Assembly (NCBI RefSeq): GCF_009176645.1
Contig: NZ_AP019007.1
Location: forward strand, 620,001-684,000
DNA from: Enterobacter oligotrophicus
GTDB taxonomy: Bacteria > Pseudomonadota > Gammaproteobacteria > Enterobacterales > Enterobacteriaceae
DNA: 64,000 bases
Direction: 5' to 3'
Shown here: piece by piece, positions 1 through 10,109 of the stretch
Numbering within the stretch: the first letter of the stretch is position 1
Layout of the letters: the number at the start of each line of letters is the position of its first letter
Program-made: the position numbers and the translations under genes
Notes under the pieces: generated by a model
Told to the model about the DNA's origin: nothing
The model's input: only the letters and a program-made list of their open reading frames with translations
Database searches by the model: none

Positions 1-127
1 CCTCTTCGCGATTGAACGCCCATTTATCCTTACCCACTTCAAAACGGCTGACGGTGATAACCTGCGGTGCCGCCAGCGCATTTCCGGCGCAGGCCAACAG
101 TAAGAGAGAAAGCAGTGTCTTTTTCAT
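1..127 (-). CDS. yebY: YebY family periplasmic protein (DUF2511), partial
   Basis: Only the first 42 codons are in the window; the gene runs off the left edge. It starts MKKTLLSLLLLACAGNALA, a classic Sec signal peptide ending in an AxA-type site, followed by APQVITVSRFEVGKDKWAFN, which I recognise as YebY. The role is not firmly established. It is the last gene of the yobA-yebZ-yebY unit, so a part in periplasmic copper handling is inferred from context. It follows yebZ by 16 bases in the same direction and is probably co-transcribed. Confidence 0.85.
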   Translation of the reverse strand, partial: MKKTLLSLLLLACAGNALAAPQVITVSRFEVGKDKWAFNREE

Positions 128-143
128 ATGTTCTTTAACCTTG

Positions 144-1013
144 TCAGAAGGGTTCCCAGGTCGCAAACAGACTGACCGTTGCCAGTACCAGCGCGCCCAG
201 CACCACTTCTGTCTGTGTCATCCTGATAAAAATCTGTTGTTCCCGCCCGGCGTCCGGGCGAAAGCGTGGCACCAGAAAATACCGATTCACCAGCGCAATT
301 GCCACCATCATTACCACCAGCGCACATTTGAACAACAACAGTTGTCCATAAGCTGTGTGCCAGGGCACAGCAAAACCGAGGATAAAGAGTGCATTCACAA
401 TCCCGGTCAGCAATACACCCGCCACGGCGTAATGTCCCACGCGTGAAAAGCGCATCATGGTATAGATAGCCGCCGTCTGCCAGCGCCCTTTTGCAAGATG
501 CATACAAAACAGCAGAGGCAGTAATCCGCCAAGCCAGGTTGCTGCGCATAAAAGGTGAATGGCATGGTTCAGACGCTGCAGCGCCCCCGCCGCACCTTCG
601 TTCATCGTCGCGTGGCCGACGCCCGCCAGCAGAACAAATTGCCCCAGCGACAACAGCAATAGCCGCGCTCCCCTTTGCGGTGCCAGCCACGCGGCACCGG
701 CAGTGATAACAGCGAGAATTATTTGCCACAGCCAGACGCTACCAAACTGCGTACCGAGTACGCTATGCCAGATAGCCGGGCGAAGTACGTCGCTCCAGCC
801 GTTACCCATCAATCCCCCCTGAACCGAGAACATCAGGAGTGCAGCCGTCAGGCTGATTACGGCGGCGATTTTCTGCTGTAACTGGAAACGTCTCACCATC
901 AGGCGATGCAGGGAAGAAGGCGCAAACCAGACGCTATATAACGCGTTGCCGAAAATCAGCATCAATGCGCCAAAATGGATGAAGCGCAACGCGACATAGC
1001 ACAAAGCCAGCAT
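144..1013 (-). CDS. yebZ: CopD-family inner-membrane protein YebZ
   Basis: A 289-residue, strongly hydrophobic protein with about eight membrane segments, beginning [19 protein letters not shown]. It matches the CopD copper-resistance family in length and in its early [14 protein letters not shown] segment. CopD proteins are thought to move copper across the inner membrane with a CopC-type periplasmic partner. The gene directly follows the CopC-like yobA, whose stop is one base before this ATG, and precedes yebY, so the three form one operon. The substrate is inferred from family, not shown by the sequence. Confidence 0.9.
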   Translation of the reverse strand: MLALCYVALRFIHFGALMLIFGNALYSVWFAPSSLHRLMVRRFQLQQKIAAVISLTAALLMFSVQGGLMGNGWSDVLRPAIWHSVLGTQFGSVWLWQIILAVITAGAAWLAPQRGARLLLLSLGQFVLLAGVGHATMNEGAAGALQRLNHAIHLLCAATWLGGLLPLLFCMHLAKGRWQTAAIYTMMRFSRVGHYAVAGVLLTGIVNALFILGFAVPWHTAYGQLLLFKCALVVMMVAIALVNRYFLVPRFRPDAGREQQIFIRMTQTEVVLGALVLATVSLFATWEPF

Positions 1014-1014
1014 T

Positions 1015-1386
1015 CTATTTCACGCTAAAGTGATAGCTGCCTTTGGTTTTGTGGCCGTCCACAGAGACCACATGCCAGTCGACCTGGTATGTACCCGCCT
1101 TCAGCGGTTGTTCAAGCGGAACAATGAGCTGCGCGTTGTTCTTTTCGTCACGCTTCACTGTGCCGGTTTTGATCGGCTGCTGTTGTGCGTCGGTCACTAC
1201 CACGCCACTAAACGCCGGTTCAATGCCTTCAGAGAAATTCAGCGTCAGTGTCTGCGGGGCCGCAACCAGAGAATCCGCTGCGGGAGTTTGCTGTTTAAGA
1301 TGAGCATGGGCCAGAACAGATGGCGTCATTGCCGAGGAGATCAGTAAAGCCAGTGCGCACACCACGCGGGAGGAGTTGAAACGCAT
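1015..1386 (-). CDS. yobA: CopC-family copper-binding periplasmic protein YobA
   Basis: A 123-residue CopC-domain protein. A signal peptide ends in SVLA, so the mature chain starts HAHLKQQTP, and an N-terminal histidine is a typical CopC copper ligand. The conserved end [19 protein letters not shown] carries the other histidines. The ATG at 1386 was preferred to the in-frame one at 1395 because AAGGA sits nine bases before the former and touches the latter. It is the first gene of yobA-yebZ-yebY and should bind copper in the periplasm for YebZ. It is divergent from holE. Confidence 0.9.
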   Translation of the reverse strand: MRFNSSRVVCALALLISSAMTPSVLAHAHLKQQTPAADSLVAAPQTLTLNFSEGIEPAFSGVVVTDAQQQPIKTGTVKRDEKNNAQLIVPLEQPLKAGTYQVDWHVVSVDGHKTKGSYHFSVK

Positions 1387-1433
1387 CGCAATCATTCCTT
1401 TTTGTTATGCCTGTATGGTAAAGAATAACTCTG

Positions 1434-1439
1434 TATAAT
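1434..1439 (+). promoter_or_regulatory. Candidate -10 element for holE
   Basis: A perfect TATAAT lies about 85 bases before holE in the yobA-holE divergent region. No good -35 sits 17 bases upstream (CTGTAT at 1411-1416), so this is only a candidate promoter. Confidence 0.35.
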
Positions 1440-1523
1440 AAGCGAGTCGAGGATCATCCTGCGCCTGCTTGTCATCATCGTGCAATCGCGGTAACGTTGC
1501 CGCCGCATAAAAAGGAGAAGGTA

Positions 1524-1754
1524 ATGAAGATCAATCTGGCCGCCCTTCCTCAGGACGAGATGGACAAAATGAATGTCGATCTCGCTGCCGCTGGCGTCGC
1601 ATTCAAAGAGCGTTACAACATGCCTGTCGTGGCGGAAGTGGTAGAACGTGAGCAACCCGCGCACCTGCGTGACTGGTTTCGTGAGCGCTTAATCGCCCAC
1701 CGTCTGGCCTCTGTAAACCTCTCGCGTTTACCGTATGAACCTAAAGTGAAATAA
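1524..1754 (+). CDS. holE: DNA polymerase III theta subunit
   Basis: A 76-residue protein, the usual HolE length. It starts [20 protein letters not shown] after the Shine-Dalgarno AAAGGAGAAGG; the longer in-frame reading from 1497 has no such site. Theta binds the epsilon proofreading subunit in the polymerase III core and mildly stabilises it. The [19 protein letters not shown] segment is typical of the helical bundle. It stands alone, divergent from yobA and upstream of yobB, as in E. coli. Confidence 0.95.
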   Translation: MKINLAALPQDEMDKMNVDLAAAGVAFKERYNMPVVAEVVEREQPAHLRDWFRERLIAHRLASVNLSRLPYEPKVK

Positions 1755-1864
1755 CCTTAACGACTCGTTACACTTCCTTACATGTATTCTGGCAGGATAA
1801 GAAAACCCTTATTAAATTAGGTGTATTCTTAAACCCCAGCGACTTAGTGTAAAAGGAAGTCACG

Positions 1865-2515
1865 ATGTCACGATGGAATATTGCTGCCGCCCAATATGCC
1901 CGACAGCACCACAGCGTTAATGACCATGTTGAACACCATCTCCGTTTTATTGCCGAAGCAGCCCGGCAAAAGTGCGATTTAGTGGTGTTTCCTGAACTCT
2001 CATTAACCGGTCCGGGTGAGGCAACGTTACCCGCCCCGCCAGACGATCTACAGCTTGCCCCACTGCTTCACGCCGCGCAGTCGTTGAATATCAGCGTCAT
2101 TGCGGGGATTACGCTTCTTCAGGACGGTCAGCCTCAGAAAGGGCTCGCGCTCTTCACACCACATCTCGATACCATACTGCGTTACCCGCAAGGAAGTGGA
2201 GCAAGTTTGATTCCCGGCGACAAGCAGTTAACCATCATCGAAAGCCCGTCTGACGCCCCCAATCTCGACCCGCTGGCGACGTTATTTACCAGTAGCCAGG
2301 CGGTGGGTGATAACCGCTGGCGGCAATCCATCAATACGTTACAGCGTTTTGCGCATAAGTATGCCATTGCGGTGTTAATGGCGAATGCGCGTAGCGGTAG
2401 CGCCTTATGGGACGAAAAAGGCCAACTGATTGTCCGCGCCGACAAAGGGGAGCTGTTATTAACCGGATCTCTGGGTCGACAGGGTTGGCAAGGCGATATC
2501 ATTCCATTAGGCTAA
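1865..2515 (+). CDS. yobB: Nitrilase-like (carbon-nitrogen hydrolase fold) protein YobB
   Basis: A 216-residue protein of the carbon-nitrogen hydrolase superfamily. The N-terminal glutamate motif VVFPELSLTG is clear at about residues 39-48, and the later strand AIAVLMANARSG fits the fold. It is shorter than typical nitrilases (260-300 residues). The only cysteine in the whole protein is residue 37, before the glutamate motif, so the usual catalytic cysteine is missing and hydrolase activity is doubtful. The name comes from its position between holE and exoX, as in E. coli. Its function is unknown. Its stop lies 24 bases before exoX, so the two may share a transcript. Confidence 0.8.
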   Translation: MSRWNIAAAQYARQHHSVNDHVEHHLRFIAEAARQKCDLVVFPELSLTGPGEATLPAPPDDLQLAPLLHAAQSLNISVIAGITLLQDGQPQKGLALFTPHLDTILRYPQGSGASLIPGDKQLTIIESPSDAPNLDPLATLFTSSQAVGDNRWRQSINTLQRFAHKYAIAVLMANARSGSALWDEKGQLIVRADKGELLLTGSLGRQGWQGDIIPLG

Positions 2516-2539
2516 GCGTTTTATGGTCAGGAGCGATCA

Positions 2540-3202
2540 ATGCTGCGCGTCATCGATACCGAAACATGCGATCTTCAGGGTGGAATTGTGGAAGTGGCCT
2601 CTGTCGATGTGGTTGACGGAAAGATAGTCAACCCAATGAGCCACCTGGTACGTCCAGACCGCCCGATAAGCCCGCAGGCGATGGCCATCCATCGCATTAC
2701 GGAATCAATGGTGGCGGATAAACCGTGGATTGAAGAGATTATTCCTCACTACCACGGCAGCCAGTGGTACGTGGCGCATAACGCCAGCTTTGACCGTCGG
2801 GTATTGCCGGAAATGCCGGGTGAGTGGATCTGCACCATGAAACTGGCTCGCCGTCTGTGGCCGGGAATTAAATACAGCAATATGGCGCTGTATAAATCCC
2901 GTAAGCTCAGCGTCAGAACGCCGGAAGGGCTGCATCATCACCGCGCCCTGTACGACTGCTATATTACCGCTGCACTGCTGATCGACATCATGAATACTTC
3001 CGGCTGGACGCCAGATGACATGGCGACGATCACAGGACGCCCCGCGCTGCTGACCACCTTTACCTTCGGCAAATATCGCGGTAAAGCGGTATCTGAAGTG
3101 GCTGATAAAGATCCGGGCTATCTGCGCTGGCTGTACAACAACCTCGACAGAATGAGCCCGGAATTACGCTTAACGCTGAAGCACTATCTGGGCGAAGCCT
3201 GA
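2540..3202 (+). CDS. exoX: Exodeoxyribonuclease X
   Basis: A 220-residue DnaQ-like 3'-5' exonuclease of the DEDDh group. The first acidic pair is in VIDTET (residues 5-10), and the [12 protein letters not shown] segment gives the second motif. The C-terminal [20 protein letters not shown] domain is characteristic of ExoX. The enzyme degrades single-stranded DNA from 3' ends in mismatch repair and UV recovery. Its last 19 bases overlap the 3' end of the convergent ptrB. Confidence 0.93.
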   Translation: MLRVIDTETCDLQGGIVEVASVDVVDGKIVNPMSHLVRPDRPISPQAMAIHRITESMVADKPWIEEIIPHYHGSQWYVAHNASFDRRVLPEMPGEWICTMKLARRLWPGIKYSNMALYKSRKLSVRTPEGLHHHRALYDCYITAALLIDIMNTSGWTPDDMATITGRPALLTTFTFGKYRGKAVSEVADKDPGYLRWLYNNLDRMSPELRLTLKHYLGEA

Positions 3203-5259
3203 CGCTCCGCACGGCCTGGCAGCGTGCCCTGCGCCAGGCCGATCAAAAAAGCATACTCCAGCGCAACCCCTTCATAGGATTTAAACCGCCCCGATTTACC
3301 GCCATGCCCCGAGTCCATGTCGGTACACAGCAACAGCAAATTATCGTCGGTTTTCAGTTCACGCAGTTTCGCCACCCATTTTGCCGGTTCCCAGTATTGC
3401 ACCTGCGAATCATGCAAGCCGGTGGTTACCAGCATATGCGGATATGCTTTCGCCTCTACGTTGTCGTAAGGGCTGTACTCTTTCATATAGCGGTAATAGA
3501 TCTCATCCTGCGGATTCCCCCACTCTTCAAACTCACCGGTGGTGAGCGGAATGGATTCATCCAGCATTGTCGTCACCACATCCACAAATGGAACCTGCGC
3601 AATGATGCCTTTAAAGCGTTCGGGACGTTGATTAATCACCGCGCCCATTAACATCCCTCCCGCACTGCCGCCCATTCCAAAGCAAAGCTGCGGATCGCCA
3701 TAACCTTGTTCAATCAACGCATCACAGACATCAAGATAGTCGTTGAAGGTGTTTTTCTTTTTCAGGAACTTACCGTCTTCGTACCAGTGCTGCCCCAGCT
3801 CACCGCCGCCGCGAACATGGGCGATGGCAAACACAAAGCCGCGATCGAGAAGGCTCAGCCTGCTGCTGCTGAAATCCGCATCCATGCTGGAGCCATAAGA
3901 GCCGTAGCCATAGACCAGAATCGGGTTTTTACCTTTGTTGAAATGCGCCTTGTGATACACCAGAGAAACGGGCACCTCTACGCCATCGCGGGCGATCACC
4001 CACACGTGCTCACTGCGGTAGTTATCGGCGTCAAACCCTTTCACCTCAGCCTGTTTGATCACCTGCCGTTGCCCGGTATCCATATCCAGCTCGAACAGCG
4101 TGTCCGGCGTGGTCATTGACGAATAGCCGTAACGCAGTCGTGAAGATTCTGGCTCAGGGTTAAAGCCAATCCAAGTGACATAGGCCGGATCATCAAACGC
4201 AATCCCCACCACTTCCCGCGTTTTCCGGTTGATTTGCCGGATACTGGTTAACCCTCGCTGACGCTCTTCCACCACCAGCCAGTCGGTAAACAGCGTAAAG
4301 CCTTCCAGCATCACCTGCTCGCGCGCGGGAATGAGCACTTCCCACTTTCGTTCGTCTCGCACTTTGGTTTTATAGAGGCCAAAGTTTTTACCTTCGCGAT
4401 TAGAACGCAGGTAAAAACTGTGCTGAAAGTGATCCAGGCTGTATTCATGATCTTTGCGGCGCGGCAGGAAGCAAAGCGGCTGCGCGTCCGGTAGCTCGGC
4501 ATCCAGAAGCAGAACTTCTGAAGTGGTCGCGCTGGCAAGGAAAATAATCACATAGTGCCGCGACGAGGTTTTATGCAGGCTGACATAAAAGGTCTCGTCT
4601 TTCTCTTCGTAGACCAGCTCATCGTCAGCGGAATCCGTACCCACGGTATGCCGCCAGACCTGGTAAGGCAGCAGCGTGGAAGCATGTTTTTTAACGTAGT
4701 AAACCGTTTCGGAATCATTCGCCCAGACAAAATCGGGGGAGACATTATCCAGCATTTCCGGATACCAGTTTCCCGTTTCCAGATTGCGAAAACGCAGGCC
4801 ATACTGGCGGCGCGAGAGGTAATCTTCCGCCAGCGCCATAATGGCGTTATCCGGGGAGATGGACATGCCGCCCAGCGTATAAAACTCACTGTGGGCGGCG
4901 CGTTTATTCGCATCGAGCAGAATGTCCCAGTCGTCCCACTCGGCGCTTAATACGGACTGCCGCTGGTAGATGGGATATTCATTGCCCGGCTCATAGATAT
5001 GGCGATAGCGGTAGCCGTTTTTTGTCCACGGCGCGGAAATATCACGCTGGGGGACACGCTGTACCATTTCATTGAGCAACTGGTCCTGAAGCGCCTGCTG
5101 GCTGGACATAACCTTGCGGCCGTAGTCGTTTTCCTGGTGCAGATAGTCAAGCACCTCTGGCCGGGAACGGGAATCGTCCCGCAGCCAGTAATAGTGATCT
5201 ATACGCGTATCACCATGCGTGGTGATCGCATAAGCAGTACGTGGGGCTTTCGGTGGCAT
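3184..5259 (-). CDS. ptrB: Oligopeptidase B (protease II)
   Basis: A 691-residue prolyl-oligopeptidase family serine peptidase, slightly longer than the 686-residue E. coli protein. It cuts short peptides after arginine or lysine in the cytoplasm. The N-terminal half is the beta-propeller. The C-terminal alpha/beta-hydrolase half carries the nucleophile in GGSAGG and the catalytic histidine in [12 protein letters not shown]. The start [20 protein letters not shown] aligns with the known N-terminus. It converges on exoX with a 19-base overlap. Confidence 0.95.
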   Translation of the reverse strand: MPPKAPRTAYAITTHGDTRIDHYYWLRDDSRSRPEVLDYLHQENDYGRKVMSSQQALQDQLLNEMVQRVPQRDISAPWTKNGYRYRHIYEPGNEYPIYQRQSVLSAEWDDWDILLDANKRAAHSEFYTLGGMSISPDNAIMALAEDYLSRRQYGLRFRNLETGNWYPEMLDNVSPDFVWANDSETVYYVKKHASTLLPYQVWRHTVGTDSADDELVYEEKDETFYVSLHKTSSRHYVIIFLASATTSEVLLLDAELPDAQPLCFLPRRKDHEYSLDHFQHSFYLRSNREGKNFGLYKTKVRDERKWEVLIPAREQVMLEGFTLFTDWLVVEERQRGLTSIRQINRKTREVVGIAFDDPAYVTWIGFNPEPESSRLRYGYSSMTTPDTLFELDMDTGQRQVIKQAEVKGFDADNYRSEHVWVIARDGVEVPVSLVYHKAHFNKGKNPILVYGYGSYGSSMDADFSSSRLSLLDRGFVFAIAHVRGGGELGQHWYEDGKFLKKKNTFNDYLDVCDALIEQGYGDPQLCFGMGGSAGGMLMGAVINQRPERFKGIIAQVPFVDVVTTMLDESIPLTTGEFEEWGNPQDEIYYRYMKEYSPYDNVEAKAYPHMLVTTGLHDSQVQYWEPAKWVAKLRELKTDDNLLLLCTDMDSGHGGKSGRFKSYEGVALEYAFLIGLAQGTLPGRAERQASPR

Positions 5260-5343
5260 GTCATGAATTCTTTTTCGTTTTACACCCTATAAGGTTGGCA
5301 AAACACACGCATGATGCAAGCGAAACATGACCACGGTAAGACA

Positions 5344-5997
5344 TTACGTGCCCTGTAATGCCTGTTTTTGTTGCTGAATATCCTGCTCAATCCCTTCGCG
5401 AACATCCTGAGGAATTTTCAGTGCATCCCCCAGCGCATTCAGGTAACTCCGCTCCATAAAGTGATCGATATCGATGGCCGCACAGCTCAGAAAATAGAGT
5501 TCGAGCGCCTCTTCCTCGTTTTTAACGCTTTGTGCCAGGCGCTGTGGATCGAGCGGCTGTTCAATCGCCTGCGTTACCAGCGTTCTGCCCTGCGCTTCCA
5601 CACCGGCTTCACGCAGTTGCTGTTCAATCGCCGAGCGTTCTTTGTCATCAATATGACCGTCACTTTTTGCAGCAAATACCAGCGCGAGGATAAGCCTCTC
5701 GGTGCGCACGTCCAGTGGCGACGTATGCTGCCCATACTGCGGTTCATCCTGATGCGCAGTGCGGACTTTGTCCTTATATTTGTTCCACAACACAGTCCCT
5801 GCAATCGCGCCGCCACCGGCCAGCAGTGCGCCGGTCCCGTATTTTGCCAGCAGCTTACGTGATGACTTATTGGCAACCAGCAGACCCGCCAGCCCCCCAA
5901 GCGCACCCGGCACCAGCAGCTTACTCAGCCCTTGCTCGCCAGATGACGAGGCTTTCTGGCCCAACATGGATTGCAATTGATTCAACCAGCCTGACAT
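5344..5997 (-). CDS. yebE: Inner-membrane DUF533 protein YebE
   Basis: A 217-residue protein. The N-terminus [14 protein letters not shown] is followed by glycine-rich hydrophobic stretches ([12 protein letters not shown] and [16 protein letters not shown], about residues 31-70), and then by a helical TerB-like C-terminal domain beginning near [22 protein letters not shown]. YebE is known as an envelope-stress responsive protein, but its activity is not known. It is monocistronic and divergent from purT. Confidence 0.9.
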   Translation of the reverse strand: MSGWLNQLQSMLGQKASSSGEQGLSKLLVPGALGGLAGLLVANKSSRKLLAKYGTGALLAGGGAIAGTVLWNKYKDKVRTAHQDEPQYGQHTSPLDVRTERLILALVFAAKSDGHIDDKERSAIEQQLREAGVEAQGRTLVTQAIEQPLDPQRLAQSVKNEEEALELYFLSCAAIDIDHFMERSYLNALGDALKIPQDVREGIEQDIQQQKQALQGT

Positions 5998-6118
5998 GAT
6001 GTCCCTCGCTTAACAGTGCATAATCTTCACAGACTAAGCGAGCGCGTGTCAGGAAATGTCTGGCGGTACTAAAGAAGCGCAAATTTCTTACCCCCCTCAC
6101 AGCCCCTGAGCAAGACAG

Positions 6119-6134
6119 ACGCAAACGTTTTCGT
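6119..6134 (+). promoter_or_regulatory. PurR operator of purT
   Basis: ACGCAAACGTTTTCGT fits the PurR consensus ANGCAANCGNTTNCNT at every fixed base. It lies just upstream of a TATACT -10 element (6136-6141), so the purine repressor would block purT transcription when hypoxanthine or guanine is available. Confidence 0.9.
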
Positions 6135-6168
6135 TTATACTGCGCGCAACTTTTTCAGGGGGATTATT

Positions 6169-7347
6169 ATGACTCGTTTAGGAACCGCGCTGCGACCTTC
6201 AGCGACGCGCGTCATGTTATTGGGATCGGGCGAACTGGGTAAAGAAGTGGCGATTGAGTGCCAGCGTTTAGGTGTGGAAGTCATTGCCGTCGACCGCTAC
6301 GCTGACGCACCGGCCATGCAGGTTGCCCACCGCTCACACGTGATCAATATGCTTGACGGCGATGCCCTGCGCACGCTGATTGCCACAGAAAAGCCCGATT
6401 TCGTGGTGCCTGAAATCGAAGCCATTGCTACCGACACGCTCATTGCACTTGAGCAGGAAGGCCAGCGCATAGTGCCCTGCGCTAAAGCCGCAAAGCTGAC
6501 CATGAACCGTGAAGGCATTCGTCGCCTGGCGGCTGAAGAACTTCAGCTCCCGACGTCCAGCTACCGTTTTGCCGGTGATAAAAATGAATTCCTGCAGGCC
6601 GTCGGGGAGATTGGCTACCCGTGCATCATTAAGCCAGTGATGAGTTCTTCCGGGAAAGGACAGAGCTTTATCCGCGACAGCAGCGCGCTGGACAACGCCT
6701 GGGACTACGCCCAACAGGGTGGCCGCGCCGGTGCCGGCCGCGTGATTGTCGAAGGCGTCGTAAAGTTTGATTTCGAAATCACCCTCCTGACCGTCAGCGC
6801 CACAGATGGCGTCCATTTCTGCGATCCGATTGGCCATCGTCAGGAAGATGGCGATTATCGCGAGTCCTGGCAGCCGCAGCAGATGAGCGCCCTGGCGCTG
6901 GCGCGGGCGCAGGAGATTGCCCGCAAGACGGTGCTGGCGCTGGGCGGCTATGGGTTGTTTGGCGTGGAACTGTTTGTCTGCGGTGACGAGGTGATTTTCA
7001 GCGAAGTCTCCCCTCGCCCGCACGATACCGGCATGGTGACGCTGATTTCGCAGGATCTCTCCGAGTTCGCCCTGCACGTTCGCGCATTCCTCGGTTTGCC
7101 CGTGGGCGGCATTCGTCAGTATGGCCCGGCAGCCTCGGCAGTGATCCTGCCGCAACTGACCAGCCAGAATGTCACCTTTGATAATATTGAAGGGGCAGTG
7201 GGAGCAGGCTTGCAGGTACGTTTGTTCGGTAAACCGGAAATCGACGGGACACGTCGACTGGGTGTGGCGTTAGCGACCGGGGCTAATGTGGACGAAGCCG
7301 TGACAAGAGCCAAAACAGCCGCCGCGAATGTGAAAATCGCAGGGTAA
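6169..7347 (+). CDS. purT: Formate-dependent GAR transformylase (PurT)
   Basis: A 392-residue ATP-grasp enzyme, the standard length. It makes N-formyl-GAR from GAR, formate and ATP in the third step of purine synthesis, in parallel with folate-dependent PurN. The N-terminal Rossmann-like part includes [16 protein letters not shown]. The central ATP-grasp segment includes [15 protein letters not shown], and the metal-binding region is around [16 protein letters not shown] PurR operator overlaps its promoter and a strong hairpin terminator follows. It is monocistronic. Confidence 0.97.
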   Translation: MTRLGTALRPSATRVMLLGSGELGKEVAIECQRLGVEVIAVDRYADAPAMQVAHRSHVINMLDGDALRTLIATEKPDFVVPEIEAIATDTLIALEQEGQRIVPCAKAAKLTMNREGIRRLAAEELQLPTSSYRFAGDKNEFLQAVGEIGYPCIIKPVMSSSGKGQSFIRDSSALDNAWDYAQQGGRAGAGRVIVEGVVKFDFEITLLTVSATDGVHFCDPIGHRQEDGDYRESWQPQQMSALALARAQEIARKTVLALGGYGLFGVELFVCGDEVIFSEVSPRPHDTGMVTLISQDLSEFALHVRAFLGLPVGGIRQYGPAASAVILPQLTSQNVTFDNIEGAVGAGLQVRLFGKPEIDGTRRLGVALATGANVDEAVTRAKTAAANVKIAG

Positions 7348-7375
7348 AAAAAACGGGCCAGGCGGCCCGTTTTTC
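7345..7375. terminator. Bidirectional terminator between purT and eda
   Basis: A perfect 7-bp stem (ACGGGCC / GGCCCGT, loop AGGC) is flanked by an A-run on the left and a T-run on the right, so it can end both purT and the convergent edd-eda transcript. Confidence 0.9.
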
Positions 7376-7383
7376 ATGGTGCT

Positions 7384-8025
7384 TTACTGCTTCGCACCTT
7401 CAACCGCTTCGCGGGCCAGTCTGGTGATGCGATCCCAGTCACCGGCTTCCAGCGCGTCAGCCGGAACCAGCCAGGAGCCACCGATGCACAGCACGCTTTT
7501 CAGCGCCAGGTAGTCACGGTAGTTCGCCGGAGAGATACCACCAGTCGGGCAGAAACGAACCTGTGAGAACGGGCCTGCAATGGCCTGCAGCGCTTTGGTG
7601 CCACCGTTAGCCTCAGCCGGGAAGAATTTGAACTCTTTCAGGCCGTAGTCCATACCCAGCATCAGTTCAGACACGGTGCTGATACCAGGGATCAGAGGGA
7701 TTGTCCCTTCAGTTGCCGCTTTCAGTAGCGGCTCGGTCAGGCCAGGGCTGATCGCGAACTGTGCACCCGCTTCAGTCACTTCAGCCAGTTGCTGTGCGTT
7801 CAGAACGGTCCCCGCACCGATGATCGCATCCGGCACTTCTTTGGCAATCGCGCGGATCGCGTCCATTGCACAGGCGGTACGCAGCGTCACTTCCAGAACA
7901 CGAACACCCCCTGCAACCAGCGCTTTCGCCATCGGAACAGCGTGCTCCAGTTTGTTCACCACGATAACCGGCACTACCGGGCCAGTCGTCAGGATTGCTT
8001 CTGCACTTGTTTTCCAGTTTTTCAT
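7384..8025 (-). CDS. eda: KHG/KDPG aldolase
   Basis: A 213-residue class I aldolase that cleaves KDPG to pyruvate and glyceraldehyde-3-phosphate, the last Entner-Doudoroff step; it also handles 4-hydroxy-2-oxoglutarate. The Schiff-base lysine is in [12 protein letters not shown], and the phosphate-binding GGISPANY loop follows. The ATG at 8025 ([20 protein letters not shown]) gives the family length, so the 11-residue upstream extension was rejected. It follows edd by 39 bases and is its operon partner. Confidence 0.97.
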   Translation of the reverse strand: MKNWKTSAEAILTTGPVVPVIVVNKLEHAVPMAKALVAGGVRVLEVTLRTACAMDAIRAIAKEVPDAIIGAGTVLNAQQLAEVTEAGAQFAISPGLTEPLLKAATEGTIPLIPGISTVSELMLGMDYGLKEFKFFPAEANGGTKALQAIAGPFSQVRFCPTGGISPANYRDYLALKSVLCIGGSWLVPADALEAGDWDRITRLAREAVEGAKQ

Positions 8026-8064
8026 CAGAGTTTTCTCTCGCCAGATCGATAAAATCAAGTCGTC

Positions 8065-9876
8065 TTAAAACGTAATACAGGTTGCGCCCTGCTCCGCGCC
8101 GGAGAGCTTCTCACGCAGCGCACCGAACATTTCGCGTCCGGTGCCTGTGCGCGACGCGCTCAGGTCAGGAATATATGGCTTACGTGCCGCCAGTTCTGCT
8201 TCATCCACCAGCAGCGTTAACTCACCTGTCTTGCCGTTGACGCGGATCATGTCGCCATCCCGGACTTTCGCCAGCAGGCCGCCGTCGTAGGCTTCGGGAG
8301 TCACGTGGATCGCCGAAGGCACTTTACCTGATGCGCCAGAGAGGCGTCCATCGGTCACTAGCGCAATTTTGAAACGGCGGTCCAATAATACACCAAGTGG
8401 CGGCATAAGTTTATGTAATTCTGGCATCCCGTTCGCTTTTGGCCCCTGATGACGCACCACAACAACGCAATCTTTGTCGAGAAGGCCGGCATCGAAAGCG
8501 GGCAAAACGTCATGCTGGCTTTCGAAGACAACTGCGGGTGCTTCGATAATCTGATTCTCTTCCGGTACGGCAGAGGTTTTCATGACCGCGCGGCCCAGAT
8601 TGCCGCTCAGCACTTTCGTCCCACCATGATGAGAGAAAGGTTTATCGATAGTGGCGATAACCTGCGCATCAAGAGAGGCGGCAGCCCCATCACGCCAGTC
8701 CAGCTCACCGTTGTTCAACCACGGCTCCAGGGTATAACGCTGCAGACCAAACCCTGCTACGGTGTTCACGTCTTCATGCAGCAGACCGCCCTTCAGCAGC
8801 TCGCGCATCAGCACCGGTACGCCACCCGCGGCCTGGAAGTGGTTGATATCTGCCGGACCGTTCGGGTACAGGCGTGCCATCAATGGCACAACGGCAGAGA
8901 TATCGGAGAAATCATCCCAGTTGATCAGAATGCCTGCAGCCCGCGCCATCGCCACCAGGTGCATGGTGTGGTTGGTTGAGCCACCGGTCGCCAGCAGAGC
9001 AACGATGCCGTTCACCACAACTTTTTCATCGACCATTTTGCCGAGCGGCATCCACTCAGTGCCGTTGCCGGTGAGACGCGTAACCTGGCGAGCTGCGGCC
9101 TCCGTCAGCGCCTGACGCAGTGGTGCATCTGGCTGAATAAAGGACGAACCCGGAAGCTGCATCCCCATAAACTCCACCACCATCTGGTTCGTGTTGGCCG
9201 TACCGTAGAAGGTGCAGGTGCCTGGTGCGTGGTAAGACGCCGCTTCTGCTTCCAGCAGCGCTTGTCGGTCCGCCTTGCCTTCAGCATACAGCTGGCGAAT
9301 ACGCACTTTTTCTTTGTTTGGCAGGCCGCTTGCCATCGGGCCGGACGGCACGAAAATCGCAGGCAGATGACCAAACGACAGTGCGGCCATCGCCAGGCCG
9401 GGAACGATTTTGTCGCACACGCCCAGATAGAGCGCACCATCAAACATATTGTGTGACAAGCCCACAGCAGCAGACATGGCAATCACTTCGCGGCTCAGCA
9501 AGGACAACTCCATCCCGTCCTGACCCTGCGTCACACCGTCGCACATGGCTGGCACACCGCCCGCCACCTGACCTACCGCATTCACACTGTGCAGCGCTTT
9601 ACGGATGATCTCCGGATAGACTTCGTACGGCTGGTGCGCGGAAAGCATGTCGTTGTAGGAGGTTATGATCGCAATATTGTTACGCAGCATACTTTTCAGC
9701 GACGCTTTATCATCGGGCTGGCAGGCTGCAAAGCCGTGGGCTAAATTGCCGCACGCCAGCTGTGAACGATGAACCGTTGCTGATTTGGCCTGTTCGATAC
9801 GTGCGAGGTAGGCAGTACGTGTCTTTTTCGAGCGATCAATAATACGCTGTGTTACCCGTAACAATACTGGATTCAT
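8065..9876 (-). CDS. edd: Phosphogluconate dehydratase
   Basis: A 603-residue IlvD/Edd-family dehydratase, full length. It converts 6-phosphogluconate to KDPG with a 4Fe-4S cluster. The cluster cysteines lie in [23 protein letters not shown] and [13 protein letters not shown]. The gene is first in edd-eda. A GntR operator and the zwf terminator lie in the 233-base gap to zwf, which fits gluconate induction. Two copies of CCTTGTTAATA (minus strand) lie at about 9912-9922 and 9933-9943 in the leader; their role is unknown. Confidence 0.97.
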   Translation of the reverse strand: MNPVLLRVTQRIIDRSKKTRTAYLARIEQAKSATVHRSQLACGNLAHGFAACQPDDKASLKSMLRNNIAIITSYNDMLSAHQPYEVYPEIIRKALHSVNAVGQVAGGVPAMCDGVTQGQDGMELSLLSREVIAMSAAVGLSHNMFDGALYLGVCDKIVPGLAMAALSFGHLPAIFVPSGPMASGLPNKEKVRIRQLYAEGKADRQALLEAEAASYHAPGTCTFYGTANTNQMVVEFMGMQLPGSSFIQPDAPLRQALTEAAARQVTRLTGNGTEWMPLGKMVDEKVVVNGIVALLATGGSTNHTMHLVAMARAAGILINWDDFSDISAVVPLMARLYPNGPADINHFQAAGGVPVLMRELLKGGLLHEDVNTVAGFGLQRYTLEPWLNNGELDWRDGAAASLDAQVIATIDKPFSHHGGTKVLSGNLGRAVMKTSAVPEENQIIEAPAVVFESQHDVLPAFDAGLLDKDCVVVVRHQGPKANGMPELHKLMPPLGVLLDRRFKIALVTDGRLSGASGKVPSAIHVTPEAYDGGLLAKVRDGDMIRVNGKTGELTLLVDEAELAARKPYIPDLSASRTGTGREMFGALREKLSGAEQGATCITF

Positions 9877-9997
9877 AAAAGCTCCTAAAATTTGTTTTCC
9901 CTGGCTCGAATATTAACAAGGTAAGGCGCATGTATTAACAAGGCTGAAACGCTTGCAGTCAGGGCCAGTGGGCAAAATTACTGGAGGCAGTGTAATA

Positions 9998-10032
9998 AAA
10001 AAAGCTCCGTGGGTGAATCCACACGGAGCTTA
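9998..10032 (-). terminator. zwf terminator
   Basis: On the minus strand, AAGCTCCGTG and CACGGAGCTT form a 10-bp stem followed by a run of T, downstream of zwf. It lies between the GntR operator and edd. Confidence 0.8.
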
Positions 10033-10068
10033 AATGATTAAAAATTGTGCCACAATCTGTGCCAGATC

Positions 10069-10084
10069 ATGTTACCGGTAAAAT
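10069..10084 (-). promoter_or_regulatory. GntR operator upstream of edd-eda
   Basis: ATGTTACCGGTAAAAT differs by one base from the GntR palindrome ATGTTA-N4-TAACAT. It is only 25 bases past the zwf stop and about 190 bases before edd. GntR is the known gluconate-responsive repressor of edd-eda in E. coli. Confidence 0.75.
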
Positions 10085-10109
10085 AACCCGTTTGGATTAC
10101 CCGGAATGC

